DNA of 64,000 nucleotides from Acinetobacter piscicola (lineage in GTDB: Bacteria > Pseudomonadota > Gammaproteobacteria > Pseudomonadales > Moraxellaceae): positions 2,542,001-2,606,000 of the forward strand of contig NZ_CP048659.1 in the NCBI RefSeq assembly GCF_015218165.1, written 5' to 3'. The position numbers and the translations under genes are program-made. How positions within the stretch are numbered: position 1 is the first letter of the stretch; each line of letters begins with the position of its first letter. The notes beneath the pieces were generated by a model. The model saw nothing but the letters and a program-made list of their open reading frames with translations. It searched no databases and had not been told where the DNA came from. Shown piece after piece: positions 1 through 10,332 of this stretch.

Positions 1-1
1 T

Positions 2-418
2 TGGCTCATTGAAATCCGCGGTTGGTTTGTAGCAGGTCAAGTGTGGCTCATTTTGATTGGGCAATTTTTGTTTTATTTGGCTTATGCCTTAATCAGTACC
101 ACAGTGGTCCTTGCAACACAAAATTTGTCGAAAAGTTTTGGATTTATCGCTGTATATGGCGGTTCATCTCTGAGTTTTGCAGGTGTGACATTACCATTAA
201 ATAATGCCCCTATTTTCACACAATTTTGGGCGAATATTATTCCCTACACGCCTTATGCAAAATTACAAACTGAACAATGGGTGGTTGGTAGCCCAATCAG
301 TATTTCACTCATTCCACTACTGATCCTTGCTGTATATTGCATCTTTTATGCATTCGTCTCGGCAATCTTATTGAAAAAAATGACACAGAAATCATCACAA
401 GGAGCTGCACATGTCTAA
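2..418 (+). CDS. ABC-2 type transporter permease, C-terminal part (cut by window edge)
   Basis: The reading frame is open to the left edge, so only the last ~138 residues of an integral membrane permease are present. Several hydrophobic segments are visible, and the protein ends in a short polar tail. The 3' end overlaps the start of the next permease gene by 8 bases, which indicates translational coupling. Tandem permeases of this kind (YhhJ/YhiI type) usually pair with an ATPase and a HlyD-like adaptor that would lie to the left, outside the window. The substrate cannot be told; drug or envelope-component export is the usual guess. Confidence 0.75.
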   Translation, partial: WLIEIRGWFVAGQVWLILIGQFLFYLAYALISTTVVLATQNLSKSFGFIAVYGGSSLSFAGVTLPLNNAPIFTQFWANIIPYTPYAKLQTEQWVVGSPISISLIPLLILAVYCIFYAFVSAILLKKMTQKSSQGAAHV

Positions 419-1529
419 GTTCAGCAACTTTTTAAAACAGCTTTTTCGTGATTATCTACAAACTTTTAAGAATATTGCAGCAAATTCATCAATTTTAACC
501 ACAATGGTATTGTCAATTTTTTTATATAGTTTTTTCTACCCAACCGCTTACAAGGCACAACAAGCAGAAGCATTGCCTATTGTGATTGTCGATGAAGAAC
601 AAAGTTATTTAACGCATGCCATTATTAGCCAAGTCTATAAAAGTCCCAATGTGAAAGTTCAAGATATCACAGGTAATTTTGAAGAAGCAAAACACTTGCT
701 ACAACAACAAAAAGCCGATGGGATTTTGTATTTACCTCAAAATTTATCGAATAGCATTGCACGCGGTGAAACAGGTGGGATTGGACTTTATCTTAGCGCA
801 GCATATTTTTTAAAAACCAAACAAATCGGTTTAGGTTTAGCAACATCCATCGAAAATACACTTGCCGAACATGCTGCAAAATTTGGACAAATTTCGCATT
901 TTAAAGCTGCACTTTCAATCCATCAAATTCCTTTATTTAATACTCTTTCAGGCTATGGCAGTTATATTTTCCCTGCCATAGCTCCATTGATCATTCACCA
1001 AACCATTTTACTTGGCTTATGCATGCTCATTGCAGGTTATCGTGAAAAATTTTGGCGTGCATCGCTCAGTGAGTTCTGCGGAATTTATTTTGCAGCACTC
1101 ACCATTGGTTGCCTAGGCTGTTTTTATTTATTTGGTTTTACCTATTGGCTGTATGATTATCCCCATGGTGGAAATTTCACAGGAATGCTGATTGCTGTTC
1201 CAATTTATCTCAGTTGTGTGATTGGACTTGCGATGCTGCTTGCAAGCTTTTTGGACGTGTCTGAGCGTGCAGGGCATCTGTTGGTTTTTACTTCTATTCC
1301 ATTATTTTTATTGTCTGGTGCAGCTTGGCCGATCTCTGCTATGCCGACATGGATGCAATATTTTTCACATATTTTACCTTCTACACAAGGCATTAATCTG
1401 TTTATTCAACTTAATCAAATGGGTGTCCCCTTCGCTCTGATCATGCCTAAACTGATTTATTTAAGCACTTTGGCATTGATTTTATTGGTTTTAGCTTTTT
1501 ATCGGGTCGCTTATATGTATAAAAAATAA
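411..1529 (+). CDS. ABC-2 type transporter permease
   Basis: This 372-residue inner-membrane protein has the classic ABC-2/YhgE-like layout. There is one N-terminal membrane helix (about residues 27-45), then a periplasmic domain of roughly 130 residues that begins with a VIVDEE-type strand, then five or six C-terminal helices (about 180-370). It overlaps the preceding permease gene by 8 bases, so the two probably form one heterodimeric exporter. No ATPase is visible in the window; it is expected upstream. The following 270 bases have no gene and precede the gltP-type symporter. Substrate unknown. Confidence 0.82.
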   Translation: MSKFSNFLKQLFRDYLQTFKNIAANSSILTTMVLSIFLYSFFYPTAYKAQQAEALPIVIVDEEQSYLTHAIISQVYKSPNVKVQDITGNFEEAKHLLQQQKADGILYLPQNLSNSIARGETGGIGLYLSAAYFLKTKQIGLGLATSIENTLAEHAAKFGQISHFKAALSIHQIPLFNTLSGYGSYIFPAIAPLIIHQTILLGLCMLIAGYREKFWRASLSEFCGIYFAALTIGCLGCFYLFGFTYWLYDYPHGGNFTGMLIAVPIYLSCVIGLAMLLASFLDVSERAGHLLVFTSIPLFLLSGAAWPISAMPTWMQYFSHILPSTQGINLFIQLNQMGVPFALIMPKLIYLSTLALILLVLAFYRVAYMYKK

Positions 1530-1806
1530 GAATAAAAAGCCCAACTATAATTTATAAAATTAATTAATCTTACAAATAGAATTGAATAATTAAATAAAAC
1601 TGAATTATTTTTATGCAATTGATAACAAATTTACATAAAAAAATTATGCTCACTACTTAAATAAGCGCAAAATGCAGCATTTTCGAAATACTCTAAACGC
1701 TCAAAAGCCCCCAAATATAACTCCCACAGTTCTTGTCGGGGGATTTTTTGTGTGTGTTTCATAGAGTTTTACTTTTTCGCCAAAATCTGAATTTTAAGGG
1801 CTCAGT

Positions 1807-3096
1807 ATGAAGAAAATGAAAATTAGCCTTGCTTGGCAAATTGTTATTGCGCTCTTCCTCGGTGTTATCGTCGGGGCATTTTTGCACAATTCTCCTGAAA
1901 TACGTGATGATATTGTTGCGAATTTTTTACAACCATTAGGTAAGATTTTTATTAATCTTATTAAAATGATTGTGATCCCACTTGTGCTGTCTATGCTGAT
2001 TTTGGGCATTGCAAATGCTGGGGATACCAAAAGTGTAGGTAAATTGGGTTTTAAAACCATTGTCTACTTTGAAGTGATTACGACTGTAGCCATCATCGTT
2101 GGTTTAGTTGCAGCAAATATCTTCCAACCTGGTGCTGGGATTGATATGTCGAAGTTAACGACTTCTGACATTTCACAATATCAACAAACCACACAAGAAG
2201 TCAGTGAACATGCCCATGGCTTGGTCAATACTGTTCTTTCATTGATTCCGTCTAATATTTTTGCGGCAATGAATGATGGACATATGTTGCCCATCATCTT
2301 CTTTGCTGTGATATTCGGTATTGGTTTAGGTTCTTTGGCTAAAGAAACCAAACAACCACTAATTGATGTATTGAAAGCTGTTTCTGAAACCATGTTCAAA
2401 GTTACGCACATGATCATGATGTTTGCACCATTTGGTGTCTTCGGTTTGATCGCTGCAACCGTTGCTAACTTTGGCTTTAGTTCTTTAGTCCCACTCATTA
2501 AACTTGCATTATTAGTTTACGGTGCAATCTTCTTCTTTATCTTTATCGTGCTTGGTTTTGTTGCAAAATTCTGTGGTTTCAGTATTTGGACCATTATCAA
2601 AATCTTAAAAGATGAATTGATTCTAGCATATTCAACTGCAAGCTCTGAGACCGTTTTACCACGTATGATGGAAAAAATGGAAGCTTATGGTGCGCCGAAA
2701 TCAATCACCAGTTTTGTTGTTCCGATCGGTTATTCATTTAACTTAGATGGTTCAACACTCTATCAAAGTATTGCTGCGATCTTTATTGCACAGCTTTACG
2801 GTATTGATTTAACGCTTACTCAACAAGTTGTTTTGGTATTGACCTTAATGATTACATCTAAAGGTATTGCTGGTGTACCGGGTGTATCTTTCGTTGTGCT
2901 ATTGGCAACTCTCGGTAGTGTCGGTATTCCACTTGAAGGCTTAGCATTTATTGCAGGTATTGACCGTATTTTAGATATGGCACGTACTGTATTAAACGTC
3001 ATTGGTAATGCATTGGCTGTTCTTGTCATCAGTAAATGGGAAGGTCAGTTCGATACAGAAAAGCAAAAATCTTATAACTTTGATGCAACACATTAA
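1807..3096 (+). CDS. gltP: Glutamate/aspartate (dicarboxylate):proton symporter
   Basis: This 429-residue protein belongs to the dicarboxylate/amino acid:cation symporter (DAACS) family, which takes up glutamate, aspartate or C4-dicarboxylates with protons or sodium. It shows the conserved SSETVLPRMMEKMEAYG segment near residue 280, the signature NLDGSTLYQ near residue 312, and a glycine-rich GIAGVPG hairpin near residue 357, all landmarks of the substrate site. Multiple membrane helices start at residue 8. The start has AAGGG about 7 bases upstream; the ATG three codons later is possible. A UUCG-loop terminator follows directly. The match is closest to GltP; the exact substrate is inferred from the family. 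Confidence 0.88.
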   Translation: MKKMKISLAWQIVIALFLGVIVGAFLHNSPEIRDDIVANFLQPLGKIFINLIKMIVIPLVLSMLILGIANAGDTKSVGKLGFKTIVYFEVITTVAIIVGLVAANIFQPGAGIDMSKLTTSDISQYQQTTQEVSEHAHGLVNTVLSLIPSNIFAAMNDGHMLPIIFFAVIFGIGLGSLAKETKQPLIDVLKAVSETMFKVTHMIMMFAPFGVFGLIAATVANFGFSSLVPLIKLALLVYGAIFFFIFIVLGFVAKFCGFSIWTIIKILKDELILAYSTASSETVLPRMMEKMEAYGAPKSITSFVVPIGYSFNLDGSTLYQSIAAIFIAQLYGIDLTLTQQVVLVLTLMITSKGIAGVPGVSFVVLLATLGSVGIPLEGLAFIAGIDRILDMARTVLNVIGNALAVLVISKWEGQFDTEKQKSYNFDATH

Positions 3097-3108
3097 TTTT
3101 TAAGATCA

Positions 3109-3134
3109 AAAAACCACCTTCGGGTGGTTTTTTA
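3109..3134. terminator. Bidirectional Rho-independent terminator
   Basis: ACCACC-TTCG-GGTGGT stem with a UUCG tetraloop, flanked by an A-run on the left and a T-run on the right. It ends gltP on the plus strand. It overlaps the stop codon of the convergent lipoprotein gene and can end that transcript too. Confidence 0.9.
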
Positions 3135-3575
3135 TTCTATAGCACATAAAATATCAACTGTGTCTTGTAATACTTTTTCACTCTCACTCAACAAAATATC
3201 TGCTTTCTGTGGCAATAAAACAACTTTAATCTTGCTTTGATCTGCATCTATCATACCTTGAGTGATAAAGCCTGATTTTCGCACACAAATCGACCAATGA
3301 TAATATTTCGAACCATGTATCATTAGACTCTCAACTTTCCATTCTCGTTGTCCTGAAAATTTTGCTACTCCTTGTGCATCTGTCAATTTTTGAATCTTTG
3401 CTATGGTATTTATCGCAGGATGAACCTCTGTCAGTAAAATAATTTGCGCATTTGCTACTGCTTGACCATTTTCATCAACGACATTCACCTCAAATTCAGG
3501 TTTTAATTTTTTATAGACAGGAAAACACGCTGTCAATCCTAACGCTAAAATGATAAATAAAAGTGCATTCTTCAT
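3132..3575 (-). CDS. Small lipoprotein with carboxypeptidase-regulatory-like (Ig-like) domain
   Basis: A 147-residue protein with a lipoprotein signal peptide: hydrophobic residues 3-14, then LTAC with the lipidated cysteine at residue 17. The mature part contains VDENGQAVANAQI and a LTDAQGVAKF strand, the pattern of the carboxypeptidase-regulatory-like beta-sandwich. It is related to the lipoprotein at 4444-4905 (shared CFPVYK/CYPVYK start, TDAQG, and an IHG..-Y.W..C core). It lies 3 bases downstream of a gene for a secreted protein and is probably co-transcribed with it. Function unknown; an envelope location is inferred from the lipobox. Confidence 0.75.
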   Translation of the reverse strand: MKNALLFIILALGLTACFPVYKKLKPEFEVNVVDENGQAVANAQIILLTEVHPAINTIAKIQKLTDAQGVAKFSGQREWKVESLMIHGSKYYHWSICVRKSGFITQGMIDADQSKIKVVLLPQKADILLSESEKVLQDTVDILCAIE

Positions 3576-3578
3576 GCT

Positions 3579-4076
3579 TTAACCTGCATAGACACATACT
3601 AACTTGGAATTCCCCTGAGGTGTTTCTTGTAAAGTATTCTCAATATTCCAGTCATTAGCCATTGCCTTGCGTATGTGATACGTCACAGTAGACGGTTTAC
3701 CCTCGAAAATAAAATAATAAGCACCTGATTCACTTTCTACAGTACGTATTCCTTGCAACGCAATTTTAATCAGCTTTACACCATATACTTGCGTATTTAC
3801 GGCAAAGTCATCTTGATCTACATTCTTGGTTTTATAATGTTGGTAGCCCTGCACTCCTAAATACTTATTTTTATCCAACTGTACTGTTTGCAAAGCTTTA
3901 TTTACTTGGATGTGTTTTTTATTTTGCTGATTCACATCATTTATAAAGTTGATCATAGGATTGGGCATTTCACAGTTTATGGATTGGCGATTAATCAGAC
4001 TTTCAATTTTTATATCTTTCGCTGTTGTAAATTGCGTTGTCCAAAGACATACAAATGCCAATATTATTCTTAACAT
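3579..4076 (-). CDS. Secreted protein of unknown function
   Basis: A 165-residue protein with an N-terminal signal sequence (about residues 1-19, ending TTA before KDIKIE), so export to the periplasm is likely. No catalytic motif was recognised. The mature part has scattered aromatic residues and two cysteines (near residues 34 and 161) that could form a disulfide. It is followed after 3 bases by the gene for a small lipoprotein, so the two probably form a two-gene operon. Closely related genes appear restricted in recognisability; no function is proposed. Confidence 0.65.
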   Translation of the reverse strand: MLRIILAFVCLWTTQFTTAKDIKIESLINRQSINCEMPNPMINFINDVNQQNKKHIQVNKALQTVQLDKNKYLGVQGYQHYKTKNVDQDDFAVNTQVYGVKLIKIALQGIRTVESESGAYYFIFEGKPSTVTYHIRKAMANDWNIENTLQETPQGNSKLVCVYAG

Positions 4077-4115
4077 AGAAAGACCTTTTTAATTTTCAAT
4101 AAATTATAGCCAATA

Positions 4116-4140
4116 AAAAACCACAAACCTGTGGTTTTTG
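4116..4140. terminator. Bidirectional terminator hairpin
   Basis: CCACA-AACC-TGTGG stem extended by A and T runs on both sides. It lies between the secreted-protein gene and a 41-codon gene, and would end the latter's minus-strand transcript. Confidence 0.75.
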
Positions 4141-4153
4141 TGATTTTAAAAAA

Positions 4154-4279
4154 TTATGCCAATATATAAGCAGTGATGATGATTAACATTTGCAATCCTA
4201 AAACGACTGCAAACCATTTCCATCCTTGTTGGCGCAATGCAACGCGATCTATACTTTGATCATTAACTGTTTTAATCAT
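4154..4279 (-). CDS. Predicted 41-residue small membrane protein
   Basis: A short gene that general ORF length cut-offs would miss. It reads from an ATG at 4279 to TAA at 4154. A good ribosome binding site (GAGGT) lies about 9 bases upstream of the ATG. The protein has a charged N-terminal half (MIKTVNDQSIDRVALRQQGW) and a C-terminal stretch of about 20 hydrophobic residues, as in single-pass small membrane proteins. A terminator hairpin follows the stop. No family was recognised. Support is the RBS, the membrane segment and the downstream terminator. Confidence 0.55.
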   Translation of the reverse strand: MIKTVNDQSIDRVALRQQGWKWFAVVLGLQMLIIITAYILA

Positions 4280-4443
4280 TTTGGCACCTCATTCATTCTT
4301 TACTGAATTGATAAGTTTTGGAGCAAAATCTGTCTATATAAAAACAATGTAAATTAAGCAAAAAATAAACCAAGTTTTGAAGTGTAACAATTTAAATACC
4401 TATACATATTCAATCTTCATTCATCTCTAATGGAAACACGATG

Positions 4444-4905
4444 TTAATAAGCCATCTGTGTTGGATCCATCGTTTCATCAAAGCACTCATTTCCTTCAGT
4501 TTTTATGACTTTTTGTTGTTTCAAGATAATACGTATAGACTTTCCATTTTGCTTTTTCAAATCAATTGATTTAGGCATTTCATAACCTTGTTTTGAAATA
4601 CATAGATTCCAACTATAGACCTGAAAACCATGTATGAATAAAGTTTCCATTACCCATTTTCTTTGTCTTTTGAACTCAACTTTACCTTGTGCATCTGTAA
4701 ATAAACGATTAAAAACAGGCATAACACGTGCTGGACGCTGTGTGGTTTCCATCACAACTTTTGCATTTTTGATCGCTTTTCCCTGCTCATCAACGACTTC
4801 AACTTGAACAGGAGTCCGAATAGTTTTATAAACAGGATAACAAGCTTGTAATAGCCCACACATTAAAATAATAGAAAGCATGTGCTTTATTTTCATTATA
4901 TTCAT
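4444..4905 (-). CDS. Small lipoprotein, paralogue of the one at 3132-3575
   Basis: A 153-residue protein with a lipoprotein signal. Hydrophobic residues are followed by LLQAC, with the lipidated cysteine near residue 22. It repeats the architecture of the neighbour at 3132-3575: C(F/Y)PVYK directly after the lipid anchor, VVDE.GKA.KNAKV, FTDAQGKVEF, and an IHGFQVYSWNLC segment. The start could be either of two nearby ATGs (codons 1 and 4). It sits downstream of purL, behind a strong terminator, so it is a separate transcript. Probably a periplasm-facing envelope lipoprotein of unknown role. Confidence 0.72.
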   Translation of the reverse strand: MNIMKIKHMLSIILMCGLLQACYPVYKTIRTPVQVEVVDEQGKAIKNAKVVMETTQRPARVMPVFNRLFTDAQGKVEFKRQRKWVMETLFIHGFQVYSWNLCISKQGYEMPKSIDLKKQNGKSIRIILKQQKVIKTEGNECFDETMDPTQMAY

Positions 4906-4929
4906 CCTTTTTATCTATGTATTATGCAT

Positions 4930-4955
4930 AGAAAAGCCCCTTTCGGGGCTTTTCT
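4930..4955. terminator. purL terminator
   Basis: AGAAAAGCCCC-TTTC-GGGGCTTTTCT: an 11-bp stem, strongly GC-rich at its core with A/T flanks. It ends purL transcription on the minus strand and is symmetrical enough to work in both directions. Confidence 0.88.
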
Positions 4956-4976
4956 ATAGCAAATTGAATGGATCAA

Positions 4977-7900
4977 TTAACCAATAAACTTACGGGCATT
5001 ACGGAACATACGTAACCATGCACCATCCTCAGTCCATTCTTCAGGTTTCCAAGAATGCTGAATTGCACGGAAGTTACGCTCAGGGTGCGGCATCATAATC
5101 GTTGCACGACCATCTTTCGAAGTTACACCTGAAATTGCTTCAGGTGAACCATTCGGGTTCAATGGATAGTGTTGCGTTGCATTACCCAAGCTATCTACAT
5201 AACGTAAAATTACTTGGTTGCCTGCATTCAATGATGCAAAATTTTCAGCAGACGTTTCTGCACGACCTTCACCATGTGCCACGGCGATTGGAAGAATCGA
5301 ACCTTCCATACCTTCTAAAAGAATCGATGGAGATTTTTCAACTTTTACATTCACCACACGTGCTTCAAACATTTCTGAAGTATTACGGCGGAAACGTGGC
5401 CAATTGTCTGCACCCGGAATTAATGGCGCAAGTTGTGCAAGCATTTGACAACCATTACAAATACCCACAGAAAAGGTATTGTCACGGCTAAAGAATTTCT
5501 CAAACTGATCACGTAGTTTTGGATTGAACAATACAGATTTCGCCCAACCGCCACCTGCGCCCAATACATCACCGTAAGAGAAACCACCACATGCCACTAG
5601 ACCTTCAAAGTCGTCTAAATCAATACGACCTGAGAGTAAATCGCTCATGTGAACATCGACAGTGTTGAAGCCCACTTTGTCAAATGCCGCAGCCATTTCC
5701 ACATGACCATTTACGCCTTGTTCACGTAAAATCATCATGTTTGGACGACGTTCATTGATGTATGGCGCTTCGACAGGTTCATTTAAGTCAAATGTTGGTA
5801 ATGCAATCAGACCTTTATGTTCTATATTAGCAATTAGGCTGTATTCTTGATCTGCCGTTTCTACGTTGTCACGTAAGCGTTGGATTTGATGAGAAACTTC
5901 AGTCCATGCTTGTTGTAACTCAGCACGGCTTAAACTTAAACCATTCACAGTTAAAGTGTCTGTATCATTAACCGTACCCACCACTGCTATTGCATCTTTT
6001 AATTTAGATGCTGCAACTTCGTCTGCCAATGCAGCCCAATCCGCTTTAGAAATTTGCAATACAGCCCCAATTTCTTCGGCAAATAGACTTTCAGTTGATT
6101 GATCTTCTAAAGCTACACCAAGACGTGCAGCAAACATCATTTCAGCAACTGTTGCCAGTAAACCACCATCACCGATGTCATGATACGCTTTGATCAAGCC
6201 ACGATTGTTCCAGTCTTGTACCAATGCAAAGAAAGCTTTGAAGTCATCAAAACTATCTACATCTGGGGTAACAGACCCAATGGCTTTATACACTTGCGCA
6301 AGGATCGAACCGCCCAAACGGAATTGACCTTTAGACAAATCAATACGTACAAGCACTGAATCTTCATTTTTAAGTTCAGGTGTTAATGTCTTACGTACAT
6401 CAGTCACAGGTGCAAATGCAGTGATCACACCTGACATTGGCGAAGTCACCGATTTATTTTCACCTTCGTCATTCCATGTGGTACGCATTGACAATGAGTC
6501 TTTACCGACAGGAATTGCAATACCCAGTGCAGGACACATTTCCATACCAATGGCTTTTACGCCTTCGAACAGTGCCTGATCTTCACCTTGCTGACCTGCA
6601 GCCGCCATCCAGTTTGCAGACAATTTAATGTCACTGATTTGGTCGATTTTTGCAGACATGATATTTGAAATCGATTCTGCAACCGATAAACGTGCAGAAG
6701 CAGCAGGATTTAACAATGCGACAGGTGGACGTTCACCCATTGCCATCGCTTCACCTGTGTAGCCTTGTAAGCTTGTGGTTGTCACTGCTGCATCGGCAAC
6801 AGGAACTTGCCAACGACCAACCATTTGGTCACGTGCAACCATACCTGTGATTGAACGGTCACCGATGGTGATGAGAAATGATTTAGATGCAACTGTTGGA
6901 TTTTTCAAAACACGGAAAATTGCGTCTTTTAAATCCACTACTTTCGCAGCAGTGAAGTCATCACCTTTACGCTCAATGGTTTCATATGAACGGCTCATGC
7001 GCGGTGTACCACCAAGCATCACTTGCATTGGCATATCCACAGCTTTGTTGTCAAACAATGGATCATTGACAGTCAACTGACGTGCTTCAGTTGCTTCACC
7101 TAATACAGCAAACGGACAACGTTCACGTGCACATAATGATTCAAACAATTCTAAAGAGCTTGGACGAATCGCCAATACATAACGCTCTTGTGCTTCGTTT
7201 GACCAGATTTCCATTGGCGACATACCCGGCTCTAAAGACGGAATCTTACGCAAGTCAAGGATTGCACCAAGTTCGTGATCATTTACGAGTTCAGGCATTG
7301 CATTGGAAATACCGCCCGCACCGACATCATGTACAGATACGATTGGGTTAAAGTCTTCCATTCTCCAACATGCATCGATCACTTCTTGGCAACGGCGTTC
7401 CATTTCAGGGTTTTCACGTTGTACAGATGCGAAATCAAGGTTTTCACCGAGTTTACCGCTGTCTACAGAAGACGCTGCACCACCGCCTAAACCGATGAGC
7501 ATTGCAGGACCACCGAGTACAATCAGTAAATCACCCGGTTGAATGGCATCTTTTTCAACGTGATCAGGACGGATATTCCCGTAACCACCTGCGATCATGA
7601 TTGGTTTATGGAAACCTTTTACATCGCCATTGACATTTTGTTCAAAAGTACGGAAGTAACCGTTGAGCGCAGGACGACCAAATTCGTTGTTAAATGCTGC
7701 ACCACCTAAAGGACCATCAATCATGATCTGTAAAGGTGAAGCCATACGAGATGGTTTGCCGTAGTTTTCTTCCCAAGGCTGTTCAAAACCTGGAATATTT
7801 AAGTTTGAAACGGTAAAACCTGTTAGACCAGCTTTTGGTTTACCACCACGACCTGTTGCACCTTCATCACGAATTTCACCACCTGAACCTGTTGCTGCAC

Positions 7901-8813
7901 CTGCAAATGGCGCAATCGCAGTCGGATGGTTATGTGTTTCCACTTTCATGAGAATGTGAGCCGCTTGGCTCTTGTATTTATAAACGTGGTGACCTGTCGC
8001 TTCATCTTTTTTCGGATAGAAACGTTGTGTGTCAAAGCCTACGATCACAGAAGCATTATCTTTATACGCTGACAAGACATCTGTAGGTGATTCTTTATAC
8101 GTGTTTTTAATCATTTGGAACAAGGACAATGGTTGAACTTCACCATCAATTGTCCATTCAGAACCAAAAATTTTATGACGGCAATGTTCAGAGTTCGCTT
8201 GAGCAAACATCATCAGTTCGATGTCGTGTGGGTTACGACCCAATTTATTAAATGCAGCAACTAAGTAGTCAATTTCTTCATCAGATAAAGCAAAACCAAA
8301 CTCAGAATTGGCTTTTACTAATGCATCTTTACCTTGACCGAGAATATCAATGGCATTTAACGGTTTTGGTTCAGTTTCTGAGAATAATGTAGTTGCGTCA
8401 TCAATTTGATTGAATACGCTTTCTGTCATACGGTCATGTAGAACTTGCTTAACTGCATCTGATACTTCAGAAATACCCTTTAAAGTAAACAAAACACCGC
8501 GTTCTAAGCGGTGTACAGGCGTATTACAGTTGGCAAAAATATCAGTTGCCTTTGATGACCACGGCGAAATCGTACCGACACGAGGTGTCACTAAAATTTG
8601 CACTTCATCACTTGCAGCTTGGCGAATGTCAAATGAAGCACCGTCATTTAAAAGCTGTAACGCAGATTGCTGTTGCTGCTCGCTGAGCGCTTGGTCAAAC
8701 AGATAGACCCATTGGCTTTCTATTGATTGAACAGAACTGATAGACGATAAACGTGTTAATAGTTGTGTTTGCTTAAAAGAAGAATGTGCGGGTGCACCGG
8801 CAATGATAAACAT
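4977..8813 (-). CDS. purL: Phosphoribosylformylglycinamidine synthase
   Basis: The large single-chain PurL (about 1278 residues) makes FGAM from FGAR, glutamine and ATP in purine synthesis. It has the N-terminal PurS-like region, two AIR-synthase-like halves (for example [20 protein letters not shown] around residue 285, and [10 protein letters not shown]), and a C-terminal class I glutaminase. The glutaminase nucleophile is the Cys of GICNGCQ (around 1119), with the HGEGR segment and the PHPERNF histidine (around 1243). The frame extends 28 codons further upstream. I chose the ATG at 8813 because GGAG precedes it and family proteins begin here with MFI(I/V)[10 protein letters not shown]. Monocistronic, closed by the terminator at 4930-4955. 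Confidence 0.97.
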   Translation of the reverse strand: MFIIAGAPAHSSFKQTQLLTRLSSISSVQSIESQWVYLFDQALSEQQQQSALQLLNDGASFDIRQAASDEVQILVTPRVGTISPWSSKATDIFANCNTPVHRLERGVLFTLKGISEVSDAVKQVLHDRMTESVFNQIDDATTLFSETEPKPLNAIDILGQGKDALVKANSEFGFALSDEEIDYLVAAFNKLGRNPHDIELMMFAQANSEHCRHKIFGSEWTIDGEVQPLSLFQMIKNTYKESPTDVLSAYKDNASVIVGFDTQRFYPKKDEATGHHVYKYKSQAAHILMKVETHNHPTAIAPFAGAATGSGGEIRDEGATGRGGKPKAGLTGFTVSNLNIPGFEQPWEENYGKPSRMASPLQIMIDGPLGGAAFNNEFGRPALNGYFRTFEQNVNGDVKGFHKPIMIAGGYGNIRPDHVEKDAIQPGDLLIVLGGPAMLIGLGGGAASSVDSGKLGENLDFASVQRENPEMERRCQEVIDACWRMEDFNPIVSVHDVGAGGISNAMPELVNDHELGAILDLRKIPSLEPGMSPMEIWSNEAQERYVLAIRPSSLELFESLCARERCPFAVLGEATEARQLTVNDPLFDNKAVDMPMQVMLGGTPRMSRSYETIERKGDDFTAAKVVDLKDAIFRVLKNPTVASKSFLITIGDRSITGMVARDQMVGRWQVPVADAAVTTTSLQGYTGEAMAMGERPPVALLNPAASARLSVAESISNIMSAKIDQISDIKLSANWMAAAGQQGEDQALFEGVKAIGMEMCPALGIAIPVGKDSLSMRTTWNDEGENKSVTSPMSGVITAFAPVTDVRKTLTPELKNEDSVLVRIDLSKGQFRLGGSILAQVYKAIGSVTPDVDSFDDFKAFFALVQDWNNRGLIKAYHDIGDGGLLATVAEMMFAARLGVALEDQSTESLFAEEIGAVLQISKADWAALADEVAASKLKDAIAVVGTVNDTDTLTVNGLSLSRAELQQAWTEVSHQIQRLRDNVETADQEYSLIANIEHKGLIALPTFDLNEPVEAPYINERRPNMMILREQGVNGHVEMAAAFDKVGFNTVDVHMSDLLSGRIDLDDFEGLVACGGFSYGDVLGAGGGWAKSVLFNPKLRDQFEKFFSRDNTFSVGICNGCQMLAQLAPLIPGADNWPRFRRNTSEMFEARVVNVKVEKSPSILLEGMEGSILPIAVAHGEGRAETSAENFASLNAGNQVILRYVDSLGNATQHYPLNPNGSPEAISGVTSKDGRATIMMPHPERNFRAIQHSWKPEEWTEDGAWLRMFRNARKFIG

Positions 8814-9159
8814 GCTGTTTTTGGCTCCACGGGCAGGTTTAGACAACCCACCGCAATGTGACTTGAAGAGAGCGCATATTCTACTGTGAAAGCGCATTTT
8901 CAGCTAGTCATCTACAGCTTAAAAAATTAAGTTTTCTTTATTTAAAATGCGCTATTTACTTTGACTTTCAAGTTCAAACATGATTAGTAACAATTGATTA
9001 ATATAGAACGATAAGCCCATTTTTCAGTTTATTATGTTTATTTTCCCTCAGTCACTTCTTTAATAAATCGTTGCCATCTAGCTACTTTATTCTTTTTAAT
9101 TTGCATTTCAACCCATATAGTGTCACTATAACACCTATTAAATCACAACAAAAATTGAA

Positions 9160-9603
9160 ATGACTATGACCAAAATTAAGTTTTATAGCACACAAGATGA
9201 ATTTGGCGAGTTTTCCAACTTTGCACATTTTCCGATCAAACTTGATGGAAAAATATGGCACACCACTGAACACTATTTTCAAGCACAGAAATTTGCTGAT
9301 CCACAATATCAAGAAAAAATTCGTGCGGAAAGATCTCCGATGATTGCAGCACGTCTAGGACGTGACCGTAAACAAAAGCTTCGCAACGATTGGGAATCTA
9401 TAAAAAATAATGTGATGAAAAAAGTCCTGATTGCTAAATTTACTCAACATGAAGATTTAAAAAATTTGTTAATTTCTACAGGTGAGGCAAAGCTGATTGA
9501 GCATACAGAAAATGATGCTTATTGGGGCGATGGTGGTGATGGCAAAGGTAAAAATTGGTTAGGTCTTTTACTGATGCAAGTGCGCAAGGAAATTGCGCCT
9601 TAA
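9160..9603 (+). CDS. NADAR-domain protein (YbiA-like N-glycosidase)
   Basis: A 147-residue single-domain protein of the NADAR family (NAD- and ADP-ribose-associated). YbiA-type members cleave the N-glycosidic bond of early riboflavin-pathway intermediates, and other members act on ADP-ribosylated guanine or accompany defence systems. Recognisable landmarks are GEFSNFA near residue 13, the central W.T.EHYFQAQKF block near residues 30-43, and YWGDGGDGKGKNWLG.LLM.VR near the end. The ATG two codons later is an alternative start; no clear ribosome binding site distinguishes them. A decayed second copy lies about 1.1 kb downstream (10333-10557). The housekeeping role is inferred from the family; no toxin or defence neighbour is seen. 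Confidence 0.88.
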   Translation: MTMTKIKFYSTQDEFGEFSNFAHFPIKLDGKIWHTTEHYFQAQKFADPQYQEKIRAERSPMIAARLGRDRKQKLRNDWESIKNNVMKKVLIAKFTQHEDLKNLLISTGEAKLIEHTENDAYWGDGGDGKGKNWLGLLLMQVRKEIAP

Positions 9604-9685
9604 ATTGTATATAGAACAACCAACAGATAAGGATCAAAGCGTCGCTTACGTTCATCGTCATCTGCATGAAAATTTATTTTGCGCT

Positions 9686-10273
9686 TTAAACAGGTGCTAG
9701 ATACTCATAAATCCCTGAATTTTCCACAAAAGAGACTTGCCAATACTGTGGATTTTCTTTGTTATGCATAGGCTTCGTCACAAATAGACGATTATGTTCT
9801 GTATCTAAAAATATAAAATCAGCAGGTGCAAGATGAACTTCTTCCTCATAAGGCGGTGTCAACAATGTCCAACCTTGTGCAATCAAACGAGGCATTATGT
9901 TCTGCATAAACTGTTGTTCTGTCATATTTTGCTCAGCGATACTAAACTGAAATAACTTGTATGACATCTTTTGATGTTGCCATCTAAAATCCCAATACTT
10001 TATGGTTGGTAAAGCGGTACTAAAACCCAATTGTGCTTGCTGATAAAAATAAGAAAAACGTGAGGGTAATTGTTCTAAACGCTGTTCGACAGGAATATCA
10101 TCGTATTTTAAGCGTACTTTTGGCTCGAAAGATGCTAAAAATTGTACAAACCCATAAAAGAACAATGCAATCAGTCCATAGATCGCAAAAGCAAAGAATT
10201 GTGCTTTTAACTCATCCACAATATTGCCATCATCTTCAGGAAATTGCTGATGAGGATCTTGCCCATCTGACAT
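9686..10273 (-). CDS. Uncharacterised single-pass membrane protein
   Basis: A 195-residue protein. Residues 1-25 are acidic and polar, one membrane helix spans about 26-50 (FFAFAIYGLIALFFYGFVQFL), and a soluble C-terminal domain of about 140 residues follows. The soluble part contains a GW-TLL-PPYEE segment and several aromatic residues but no catalytic motif I recognise. RBS-like AGGAGAGA precedes the ATG. It is convergent with the NADAR gene. Function unknown; the membrane-anchored topology is the only supported statement. Confidence 0.68.
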   Translation of the reverse strand: MSDGQDPHQQFPEDDGNIVDELKAQFFAFAIYGLIALFFYGFVQFLASFEPKVRLKYDDIPVEQRLEQLPSRFSYFYQQAQLGFSTALPTIKYWDFRWQHQKMSYKLFQFSIAEQNMTEQQFMQNIMPRLIAQGWTLLTPPYEEEVHLAPADFIFLDTEHNRLFVTKPMHNKENPQYWQVSFVENSGIYEYLAPV

Positions 10274-10332
10274 CCTATCTCTCCTACTCTTTTTTAATCT
10301 GAATATTGGAATATGCTATGCAACTCAACGCC

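Noticed and set aside
1707..1753. CCCCC ... GGGGG plus T-run before gltP as a terminator or attenuator
   Set aside because: The stem is only five base pairs across a loop of over 30 bases; too weak to annotate.
5102..8706. Several plus-strand open frames opposite purL
   Set aside because: purL is unmistakable on the minus strand; the opposite frames have no family signature.
9082..9312. 76-residue minus-strand open frame over the NADAR 5' end
   Set aside because: The NADAR protein on the plus strand has clear family motifs here.
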